Positions 8,648 to 15,578 of a stretch of DNA of 64,000 nt are shown here, in pieces. Under the pieces are notes generated by a model. It did no database searches. It was not told the DNA's origin and saw nothing but the letters and a program-made list of their open reading frames with translations. The stretch comes from Cupriavidus phytohabitans. GTDB lineage: Bacteria; Pseudomonadota; Gammaproteobacteria; Burkholderiales; Burkholderiaceae. Position 1 is the stretch's first letter; every line of letters starts with the position of its first letter. The stretch covers positions 1 through 64,000 of the forward strand of contig NZ_AUFE01000007.1 in assembly GCF_000426345.1 (NCBI RefSeq), given 5' to 3'. Made by a program: the position numbers and the translations under genes.

Positions 8648-8669
8648 GAAAAGCGCTCAAGCGCTTTTC
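8648..8669. repeat. 10-bp hairpin next to the tRNA-Leu terminator
   Basis: GAAAAGCGCT at 8648-8657 pairs perfectly with AGCGCTTTTC at 8660-8669 across a two-base loop. It could act as a second terminator in either direction beyond the main one at 8681-8715. Confidence 0.5.
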
Positions 8670-8680
8670 TTCCTGGGCGG

Positions 8681-8715
8681 AAAATGAAGAAGGCCTGCTC
8701 GCGCAGGCCTTCTTT
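8681..8715 (-). terminator. Intrinsic terminator of tRNA-Leu
   Basis: AAGAAGGCCTGC (8687-8698) pairs perfectly with GCAGGCCTTCTT (8703-8714) across a four-base loop; on the minus strand the stem is followed by CATTTT. It begins seven bases beyond the tRNA 3' end. Confidence 0.8.
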
Positions 8716-8721
8716 GAATGC

Positions 8722-8808
8722 TGGTGCCCAGGAGAGGACTCGAACCTCCACAGTGTTGCCACCGCTAGGACCTGAACCTAGTGCGTCTACCAATTCCGCC
8801 ACCTGGGC
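8722..8808 (-). tRNA. tRNA-Leu (anticodon CAG)
   Basis: The minus strand gives an 87-base class II tRNA starting GCCCAGGTGGCGGAATTGGT and ending with an encoded CCA. The acceptor stem GCCCAGG pairs with CCTGGGC, the anticodon stem-loop is CTAGG-TTCAGGT-CCTAG with anticodon CAG, and there is the long variable arm expected for leucine. The T-arm GGTTCGAGTCC is intact. Confidence 0.97.
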
Positions 8809-8822
8809 AAGGTGAGCGCCGC

Positions 8823-8850
8823 ATTCTACATAAGGCGGCGGAATTTGCAA
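8823..8850 (-). promoter_or_regulatory. Sigma-70 promoter of tRNA-Leu
   Basis: On the minus strand TTGCAA (8845-8850) and TAGAAT (8823-8828) are separated by 16 bases; the -10 box ends 15 bases before the tRNA 5' end. Position and spacing suit a housekeeping promoter. Confidence 0.7.
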
Positions 8851-8878
8851 GCACGAATTGGCAGGAAAGCGGGTCCGA

Positions 8879-9691
8879 TCAGAACGACGGCACCATCGCG
8901 CCCTTGAACTGCGCCTTCATGAACTGGCGCACGTCTTCCGACTGGTACGCGGCGACCAGCTTCTTGACCCATGGCTTGTCCTTGTCCTGCGTGCGCACCA
9001 CGATGATGTTGGCGTACGGGCTGTGGATGTCTTCCAGTGCGATCGCATCCCTGCTCGGCTGCAGGCCGGCGGCCAGCGCGTAGTTGGTGTTGATCACGGC
9101 GGCGCCGACATCGGGCAGGGCGCGCGCCAGTTGCGCAGCGTCCAGTTCCACGATCTTCAGCTTCCTGGGGTTCTCGGCCACGTCCAGCGGCGTGGCGTTG
9201 TTGCCATTGGTGCCGGCCCCGGCCTTGAGCTTGATCACGCCCTGCGACTGCAGCAAGAGCAGCGCGCGGTTCTCATTGGACGGGTCGTTGGGCACGGCCA
9301 CCTTGGCGCCCTGCGGCAGGTCCTTGGGCGACTTCAGGTTTTTCGAGTAGATGCCCAGCGGCGAGATATAGGTGTAGCCGACGCTCTGCATCTTGTAGCC
9401 ACGCTGCTTGACCTGGCTGTCCAGGTAGGGCTGGTGCTGGAAGCTGTTGGCATCCAGGTCGCCGGCATCCAGCGCGGCGTTGGGCTGCACGTAGTCGTTG
9501 AATTCCACGACCTTGACGTTCAGGCCGTTGCGCTTGGCAACCTTCTGGACGACTTGCCAGACTTCGGCGTCCGGACCGCTGACGGTGCCGACGCGGATGG
9601 TCTGTTCCTGGGCCGAGGCGCTGCCGGCGGCGATAAAGCCGATTGCGGAGACGGCTACCGCCAGGCGTTTGATAAGGGACATGCTGCGCAT
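8879..9691 (-). CDS. MetQ/NlpA-family substrate-binding protein
   Basis: A 270-residue binding protein of the D-methionine ABC transporter family (NlpA). The mature part begins QEQTIRVGTVSGPDAEVWQV, and family segments FNDYVQPNAALDAGDLDANS, FQHQPYLD, GIYSKNLKSPKDLPQGA and VPNDPSNENRALLLL are all present. Unusually for the family, the signal peptide ends in SASAQE with no lipobox cysteine, so it should be a soluble periplasmic protein. No metN or metI genes are adjacent. I start at the ATG at 9689-9691; an ATG three codons in is equally possible and no clear ribosome binding site decides. Confidence 0.9.
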   Translation of the reverse strand: MRSMSLIKRLAVAVSAIGFIAAGSASAQEQTIRVGTVSGPDAEVWQVVQKVAKRNGLNVKVVEFNDYVQPNAALDAGDLDANSFQHQPYLDSQVKQRGYKMQSVGYTYISPLGIYSKNLKSPKDLPQGAKVAVPNDPSNENRALLLLQSQGVIKLKAGAGTNGNNATPLDVAENPRKLKIVELDAAQLARALPDVGAAVINTNYALAAGLQPSRDAIALEDIHSPYANIIVVRTQDKDKPWVKKLVAAYQSEDVRQFMKAQFKGAMVPSF

Positions 9692-9944
9692 GGGAGTTCT
9701 GTAGTGTTTTTTGGTTATGTGGCGAGTGAGACAGTTGCGCCCTGGCAGGGATCGCCTGCGCGGTGCGAGGTCACAGATTAACGCAATTGCGTCCAAACTG
9801 CGCAATATGGGCAGATCTGGCGTCTACTTCTTTTTCATATGCTTATGAATCCGAGCCTAAGAGAAATATCGGCATTAAATGTCGTGAGTCGAGGGTGAGG
9901 TCCAGCTGCATTAGGGCCGGCGCGCGGCCCAGTGTTGCTGGCGC

Positions 9945-12900
9945 TCATCGGGGTGCCGTTGGCAAACTCGCCCTGTCTACAACAAAGATCCGCTCCGGCA
10001 TCTTCAAGTCACGCAGCGCAAGCATCTCCAGCGGCCCCTGGCCGACCTCCGTACGAAGCTGGTAGCGGATCGGATAGCTCATGTCAGCGGGTGCCGGCAC
10101 GCTTGCCTCGCGCGCCGTCAGGCTGTCGGGGTTGCCGGAACGCGAGGGCTGTCTGGCTTCGGGCTCGTTCTCCGTCAAGCCTGCCCTAGGCGCCGCAGTG
10201 TCGGGGGCACCCTGCCACGTAAGCTGGAAGGTCGCGCTGTCGAGCGGCACGACGTGGGCACGCTCCAGCATGCGAACCCAGCCCCAGCGTCCATCAAATT
10301 CATAGTTCTTGCTGGTGCCCGCTTTTTCTGTCTGCCATTGCAGCAGGGTGCGCGGTTCCTGCAGGTTGTTCGCGGGCCAGGTCATGGACTGCCAGGACTC
10401 GCGCTGGTTGAAGTAGTGCAGCTTCTGGTTGTCCACGGTCAGCAGCGTGTCGGTCAGCCCGGGTGTGGGAATGGGCTTGAGCTGGAAGCGGTACATCGGA
10501 TCGCCTTGCGCCAGCAGGTGGACGCCAATGCGCTGCAAGGTATTGATGACCTTGAGGAAACCTGCGTCCAACGATAGCGCTTGCGCGCTGCTCGCCACCG
10601 GCACCCATTGATCTCCCTTTCGTTCGAGGACGCCGGCAAGCTGGGAGCCGAGGAAGGCATTGATCAACCCTCCCTGCGGACGCAGGAATCGCGCCAGTTC
10701 CGCCAACGAGGCGTCATTGGCGGTATCGGCAAACGGATAGCGCCCCGCGAACGACCGGTTCCATTCCATCGCAATGCCTTGCTGCCAGTCGTCGTTCAGG
10801 CTGGCCTGGGCGGGTGCCATCACAGTCTGCATGGCCAGCGCTATCGGGCGCACGAACAAGGTTTCTCCCATGCCGGCCCATTCGGCGCCGAGGCTGGCGG
10901 CCATCAATTGTGCGTAGCTCTGGGTGTCCGCCAGTTCCGAGCCCTTGCCCTGGAACAGGGCTTGGGCCATTTGGCGGGCCTGCGCATCGGCATCGGCACT
11001 GTTGCCGATCTGCTGCAAGCGCAGCCGCAGGGCCGTGGCCCGGTCCAGATAGCGCTGCAGGCTCAATTCGCCGCCCCCTTGCGTGCCTTGTCCGGCCTGA
11101 TGACCCACCAGTCGCAGCACCGGCCCGAACGCCGCGCCGAGCGGGCCGGCCGGGTCGGCCTTGGCGACTTCGGGTGCGTCGCTCTTCTTGCCGAGCAAGT
11201 CCTTGGCCTTGTTCACCAGCCTGTCCGACAGCGAGTCCTTGCGTGCACCGGCGCCGCCCTGGTATTCCAGCGACTTCATCAGCGCGATCACTGGCGACTG
11301 GCGTGCGTCGGCCAACAGCTTGAGCTGGTCGATGACGGCAGGCAGCGTCGAGGCCGGCTCCCATTGCATGCTGTTCATGAACTGCTGCCAGTGCTCGGCG
11401 TACTCGGCGAAATACTGCTCGGTCAAGGCGAACTGGAGATCCCTGCCGGAACCTTCGTCAGGCGCGGGCTGCTGCGGCCTGCCGCCCGTGAGCACCCAGT
11501 CGTTGTCCACCTGCTTGCGCCTGGCCGCTTCCTCGATGGCGGCCGCCACATAGCCGTCATAGGCCTGGCGCGTAAAGACGCCGGGCACGATGGGCGAAGC
11601 GCGCAGCAGACCGCGAGGGTCGGTGCCGGCGGTCAGCGATGCCAGGGTCTGGTCAGGGTACTTGCTGCCCGCACCGTCGAGGATGCCCTGGAAAACCGTG
11701 TCCTGCGCATTGCGCTCCCCGATCACCGCCAGCAGGGTCTGCCGCGCGCCCGCGACCAGTTCCGGGCGCGGCTCGATGCGCCAGTCTGGCCTGGTCTTCA
11801 GGTGCGTGGCGTAGAACCGGAACAGCCGCTCGGCCAGGTCCTGTTTCTCTCCGGGGGAGACGCGGGCCTCCGTCGTCCAGTGCTGCGCCAGTTGCGGGGC
11901 GAGGAAGGCGGCATCCGCCTTCTCCGGATTGGCCAGCATCAGGTAGGCCTTGAGCGCGCCATGCCCGGCCAACGCCCAGCGCGCGGTCTGTTCATTCAGG
12001 TCCGCAGTGCGCATCTGCGCAAGATCAACCAGCGAGGCCTCCAGGTCCTGCTGCACCGGCGTGACGAGGAGATCGCGTCTGGCTTGGGCGTAGGGCTTCC
12101 ACAGCGCGGCGAGCACCTCCGCGTCACGGTTCAGTCCGAAGCGGGTCAGCAGCGGCGCGTGATGCTGGGTGCGGTACTCATAGCGCTCGATCTGCTGCTG
12201 CAGGGCCAGCAGCGCCTTCAGCCTTGCCGCCGCGTTGGGCGCTGCCTGGATGTCGTGCGCCGCTTGTCGCGCGGCGTGGATGTCGCGTTGATTCAGCACA
12301 CCGGACACCAGCATGCCGGCGGACCATAGCGCGACGCTGGTCAGGACGAAAGCCGCAAGGATAGTAATCGGATGCCACACTGTCCGGCGCCCGGGCACGC
12401 GTTTCACTGCCTCTGCTACGTAATGCCATAGCGGCAGGTCTGCGGCAGAAGCGGCATTCGATTGGCCGTGCCAGGGAGCAAAAAGAATGCCTCGAATCGT
12501 GGCGCGTCTGCGTTGACCGGCAATGAGCCTGGCAAGCCAAGCCGCCAGTGCCTCGCTACGAGTCTCGAGTTGTCGGGACAGTTGCCCCAGATACTGTTCG
12601 CGGCCTTGTTGCGGCAGCCGCGCCAGGCTGTGTTGCGCGAGGTGGTTACGCAAGTTTAACAACTGCGCCCCAATCCCTGCCGTGTCTGCCTGTCGGGCGA
12701 CTTCACAGGCGATCACCGGCGTATCGCTACCGGAAACCTGGTCCGATTGCGCAACGTCAAGCGCATAAACGGGGGCGGACCACCGCAAGATATCCGAAAT
12801 GCGCGTGAGCTGGCTACCCTCATGGAAGCCACTACGGTCTGCCGTCAGGCCCGTGGCGCCGTCGATGACAAGAAGCACCGCATCCACCGGGCGGCGGCGC

Positions 12901-13439
12901 CGTAGCTGGTAGATTTGCCTGAGCCATCCCGCATCGAGCTGGCCGCCGGCACTGGACTTGCCCCATAGCAGGACGGCATCGGGCGTCATCTGCCAGCCGG
13001 ATTCGGCAATCTCGGGCAGCAGCCGGCCGATCACGTTGTCATTCCCCGTCAGCAGCAGCCAGGGTTGCCGATCGCGCCAGCGCCAGCCATGCAGTGTGCG
13101 CAGGGCATCGCGCAAAGCCTGCCCCTGGACACGGGCATGCTCCCGTGATTCTGCGCTTTGCGTTGCACCACCTTGCGCCGCCTTGTTCTTGTCGTAAAAC
13201 AACGTCCACCGGTCGGCTTTCATCGAGGCGATCTTAAGCAAAACGGCCTCGAAGAACCGCACGAAGAGAAGCAGTAGCAGGCAGGTAGACAACAGGCCTA
13301 ACTCGATGGCCGACAACTGATAGCCTGTCCATCCTAATACCGGCCCCTTGGCGAAAGCGGCCATCATCAGACCGATGAAAATAGTGCTGATGCCTACGCC
13401 GAACCAGAGTGCGACGGGCCGGGACTTGTATTCGTTCAT
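9945..13439 (-). CDS. tssM: Type VI secretion TssM/IcmF-like inner-membrane protein, divergent
   Basis: A 1164-residue protein with two N-terminal TM segments (about residues 9-31 and 43-62), a cytoplasmic domain, a third TM (about 357-381) and a large periplasmic part, the TssM layout. The C-terminal region has IcmF-family segments such as TWPANNLQEPRTLLQW and WGWVRMLERAHV. Where active TssM proteins carry a Walker A loop this one reads LLLTGNDNVIGRL (about 127-140), so nucleotide binding is doubtful. TssM normally bridges TssL/TssJ to the periplasm in the membrane complex. The ATG at 13437-13439 overlaps the upstream stop as ATGA; a GTG five codons earlier is the alternative. Confidence 0.88.
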   Translation of the reverse strand: MNEYKSRPVALWFGVGISTIFIGLMMAAFAKGPVLGWTGYQLSAIELGLLSTCLLLLLFVRFFEAVLLKIASMKADRWTLFYDKNKAAQGGATQSAESREHARVQGQALRDALRTLHGWRWRDRQPWLLLTGNDNVIGRLLPEIAESGWQMTPDAVLLWGKSSAGGQLDAGWLRQIYQLRRRRPVDAVLLVIDGATGLTADRSGFHEGSQLTRISDILRWSAPVYALDVAQSDQVSGSDTPVIACEVARQADTAGIGAQLLNLRNHLAQHSLARLPQQGREQYLGQLSRQLETRSEALAAWLARLIAGQRRRATIRGILFAPWHGQSNAASAADLPLWHYVAEAVKRVPGRRTVWHPITILAAFVLTSVALWSAGMLVSGVLNQRDIHAARQAAHDIQAAPNAAARLKALLALQQQIERYEYRTQHHAPLLTRFGLNRDAEVLAALWKPYAQARRDLLVTPVQQDLEASLVDLAQMRTADLNEQTARWALAGHGALKAYLMLANPEKADAAFLAPQLAQHWTTEARVSPGEKQDLAERLFRFYATHLKTRPDWRIEPRPELVAGARQTLLAVIGERNAQDTVFQGILDGAGSKYPDQTLASLTAGTDPRGLLRASPIVPGVFTRQAYDGYVAAAIEEAARRKQVDNDWVLTGGRPQQPAPDEGSGRDLQFALTEQYFAEYAEHWQQFMNSMQWEPASTLPAVIDQLKLLADARQSPVIALMKSLEYQGGAGARKDSLSDRLVNKAKDLLGKKSDAPEVAKADPAGPLGAAFGPVLRLVGHQAGQGTQGGGELSLQRYLDRATALRLRLQQIGNSADADAQARQMAQALFQGKGSELADTQSYAQLMAASLGAEWAGMGETLFVRPIALAMQTVMAPAQASLNDDWQQGIAMEWNRSFAGRYPFADTANDASLAELARFLRPQGGLINAFLGSQLAGVLERKGDQWVPVASSAQALSLDAGFLKVINTLQRIGVHLLAQGDPMYRFQLKPIPTPGLTDTLLTVDNQKLHYFNQRESWQSMTWPANNLQEPRTLLQWQTEKAGTSKNYEFDGRWGWVRMLERAHVVPLDSATFQLTWQGAPDTAAPRAGLTENEPEARQPSRSGNPDSLTAREASVPAPADMSYPIRYQLRTEVGQGPLEMLALRDLKMPERIFVVDRASLPTAPR

Positions 13440-14668
13440 GTTGATGTCTTGCACATAAGGGCGATCAGCTCATTGCCTTGCTCGGCGAGGACAAGCTGGG
13501 GGCTGCCGGTATGCCGCGCATGTTCCAAGGCGAGTGCGGTGGCGAGCCAGGCGCCCGCACCATCGCAATTGCCGACGGATGTGCCGACATCCACCCAGCG
13601 CACGTCCTGGCTGAACTGGGACGAGGATTTGACCGAGTGCGTCAGTTCCTCGGACAGGGCATGGCTCACGATCGTGCGGACCTGCGATGCATCGGCCCCG
13701 CACCAGCGCACGGCCAACTCGAAAGCCTCGTGCTTGCCGTCTGCCTTACCCTTCGCCGGACGATGGAGGTGCAATGCTGGCGCATTGCGCAGGCTGCCAG
13801 GCTGCGCGACCAGCAGGGCCACGCCGGTTTCGGCAACGCCATCCTGCAGCAGCTCGCTGATGGCCTTGCGTAGCTGAATCGCGAGCAGCAGGTGGGCCTC
13901 TCGAGGCTTGGTCTGGTCATGCCAATCATCCGCTCGGAACAGCAAGAAGTGATTTCTGCTCGCGTTGATCCGAACCTGAAGGGTGGGGGCCTTCGCCAGA
14001 AGGACTTCCTGCAGGCGGGCCTGCATCTCGGCAGATTCCGCCAGGGAATGGACACACACATCCACGTGCAGGACCGTATGTGCGGGCAGTGCTGCCAGGC
14101 CGCCGCCAACGCGCTCGACCATACGGGTCAGGAGCCAGTTGCCTATGGCGCGATGCCGCTTGTGCTCAATCAGCTCATTGCCAGGATAGAACGGCATGCC
14201 GGGAATCTCGAGCCAGCGTGCACTGACATCGGTACCGGGTTCTGCGGCGCTTGGGCGGGCGTCCAACTGCAGACTGCCATTAACAACGCCTTCGGCATCG
14301 TTCTCGGTGTCCTGGGAAGAAAAGCACCATGCATGCCCGAGCACAACAAGCGGTTCACTGGAGAGCGCATGACGTTCTTGTTCAATCCTATTGCTGACGT
14401 GATTGATAGCCGTGGCCTCGCTGCGCCTCGCATACGCAATACCGCGTGAGCAGCACAGTAGAAATGCCCAGGCGAGGATCGGGTAGACAATGGCGCAGCA
14501 CCAGAACCAGAGCGTGTTCGATGGCTGGCCGGTCGGCCACAGCAGGACGGTCAGCCCGGCGCCGGTTCCCATCATCACGGCGAGCAGGGTGGCCCATAGC
14601 ACGACCAACGGGCGCGGCGGTGCTGGCACTGGCACCCGTGGCGGTACCCGTTCAAAGTCGATGGGCAT
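13436..14668 (-). CDS. Two-TM T6SS-associated protein of unknown function, thiolase-like C-terminus
   Basis: A 410-residue protein with a Pro-rich start, two TM helices (about 21-44 and 52-73) and a soluble domain of about 330 residues. It lies between PAAR and tssM with no spare bases on either side (TAAATG to PAAR, ATGA to tssM), so it is almost certainly part of the same machine. The C-terminal segment (VDVGTSVGNCDGAGAWLATA followed by QLVLAEQGNELIALM) resembles the closing strand-turn-helix of the thiolase/ketosynthase fold, without any catalytic cysteine I can place. A membrane-bound partner or regulator of this TssM is my best inference. Confidence 0.75.
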   Translation of the reverse strand: MPIDFERVPPRVPVPAPPRPLVVLWATLLAVMMGTGAGLTVLLWPTGQPSNTLWFWCCAIVYPILAWAFLLCCSRGIAYARRSEATAINHVSNRIEQERHALSSEPLVVLGHAWCFSSQDTENDAEGVVNGSLQLDARPSAAEPGTDVSARWLEIPGMPFYPGNELIEHKRHRAIGNWLLTRMVERVGGGLAALPAHTVLHVDVCVHSLAESAEMQARLQEVLLAKAPTLQVRINASRNHFLLFRADDWHDQTKPREAHLLLAIQLRKAISELLQDGVAETGVALLVAQPGSLRNAPALHLHRPAKGKADGKHEAFELAVRWCGADASQVRTIVSHALSEELTHSVKSSSQFSQDVRWVDVGTSVGNCDGAGAWLATALALEHARHTGSPQLVLAEQGNELIALMCKTST

Positions 14669-14926
14669 TTAGCGAACCGTCGCGCCAGGCGAAGTGGCAA
14701 TCAGGACGCTGCCGCATTCGGTCTCGTGGCCACCGCATGCCAGCGGCACGCTGCCGTCCGTCAGCCTGGTGCTGCCGCCGATGATGCGGTTTTCGCCGTG
14801 GATCGGACACGACACGAGGTCGCCCTGTCGGGCAGCGCGGCGGCCGTTGACCTTGATGCGGTCGGAACCCGTGAGGATCTTTCCGCCGTGGCTCGTACTA
14901 TCGCCTTCGTATGCCAAGTTTGTCAT
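14669..14926 (-). CDS. PAAR-domain T6SS spike tip protein
   Basis: An 85-residue protein with all PAAR features: DSTSHGG near the start, GDLVSCPIHG in the middle, and LACGGHETECGS near the end. The His/Cys residues are zinc ligands of the cone that caps the VgrG spike. It is a stand-alone PAAR with no toxin extension. Its stop codon directly abuts the start of the two-TM gene (TAAATG). In T6SS loci such a protein loads effectors and sharpens the tip; here the likely partner is the VgrG and the effector encoded upstream in the same transcription unit. Confidence 0.93.
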   Translation of the reverse strand: MTNLAYEGDSTSHGGKILTGSDRIKVNGRRAARQGDLVSCPIHGENRIIGGSTRLTDGSVPLACGGHETECGSVLIATSPGATVR

Positions 14927-14946
14927 TAAAATATCTCTAAGTGCAT

Positions 14947-15054
14947 TTACTTTTCAATATTACTTTTGCGCTCCGTACCCGTATTCTTGGGGTGCGCACA
15001 GCCGCCCCGATCAGGATGCGAAAAATCGTCCTTTAAAGATTCCCAATTTGTCAT
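14947..15054 (-). CDS. Possible 35-residue peptide or immunity-gene remnant
   Basis: An ATG at 15052-15054 opens a 35-codon frame with product MTNWESLKDDFSHPDRGGCA and a polar tail, ending in TAA at 14947-14949. It lies in the AT-rich gap between the immunity candidate and PAAR. The same frame stays open upstream to the TAG that ends the immunity candidate (15091-15093), so reading through that amber codon would add 48 residues. No ribosome binding site is evident. It may be the tail of an older, overwritten immunity gene. Confidence 0.25.
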   Translation of the reverse strand: MTNWESLKDDFSHPDRGGCAHPKNTGTERKSNIEK

Positions 15055-15090
15055 CCGAAGAGAGTCAAGGTGCTCTCGACGCCGGAGTTG

Positions 15091-15575
15091 CTATTCCGAT
15101 TTTATGTCTTTGTATGTTTCCTTGGTGATATCTATATATGCGTCCTGATGTATTGATGCATCGTTTAGGCAAAGCGAATTGGAAATCTTTGATGCCCCTC
15201 GATATACCGCAATTCCAGCTGAAAACTCGGGGCCATCGTCTGTTTTTATGGTTTTGTCATAGAGAAAATAAGTAAATTTTCCCTTTGAAAACCTGATATG
15301 TGCCTCCCCGCCGCCAGCATAAGTGGTGTTGCTAAAATAGAAAACGCTCCCCTTGTGATTATCTTCGTCGGATATTATGAGGTCAATATTATCTTTTGTT
15401 CCGTGGCGATACGTAAAAATACCGGTTTCTTTTTTTTGCAGAGCGATGCAAATTTTTGTGTGTGCTGGCAGTTAAACACCTCCAGTTCATCATTAGGGCA
15501 AAGTCCTTCGGCAAAGACGGTAGTCTGAAAGATAAAAGCCGATGAGAGAAAGATTGCCATGGGAAGGTTTCTCAC
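15091..15575 (-). CDS. Candidate periplasmic immunity protein, split by a frame change at a slippery A-run
   Basis: Starts at the ATG at 15573-15575, three bases after the effector stop, with a signal peptide (MRNLPMAIFLSS..., likely cleaved after VFA). In the plain frame it stops after 66 residues. Shifting by -1 at the A-AAA-AAG run (15429-15435) opens a coherent continuation (ETGIFTYRHGTKDNIDLIIS, later GSVFYFSNTTYAGGGEAHIR) to TAG at 15091-15093, giving 161 residues with Cys pairs typical of periplasmic proteins. A neighbour of a peptidoglycan-degrading T6SS effector that is exported to the periplasm is the expected place for its immunity protein. Either ribosomal or transcriptional slippage, a real mutation or a homopolymer error explains the break. 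I know no named family for it. Confidence 0.65.
15429..15435 (-). promoter_or_regulatory. dnaX-like slippery heptamer A AAA AAG
   Basis: Codons 47-49 of the immunity candidate are AAA AAA AAG, preceded by TGC and forming an eight-A run then G. In this frame the heptamer A-AAA-AAG is the same as the dnaX -1 frameshift site. A -1 shift there leads straight into the long downstream frame. I see no clear stimulatory hairpin or Shine-Dalgarno-like element nearby. Confidence 0.45.
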
Positions 15576-15578
15576 AAA

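Noticed and set aside
10581..12329. A 582-codon plus-strand frame opposite tssM
   Set aside because: High GC makes long antisense frames common; the sequence has shadow composition and the tssM frame on the other strand is clearly coding.
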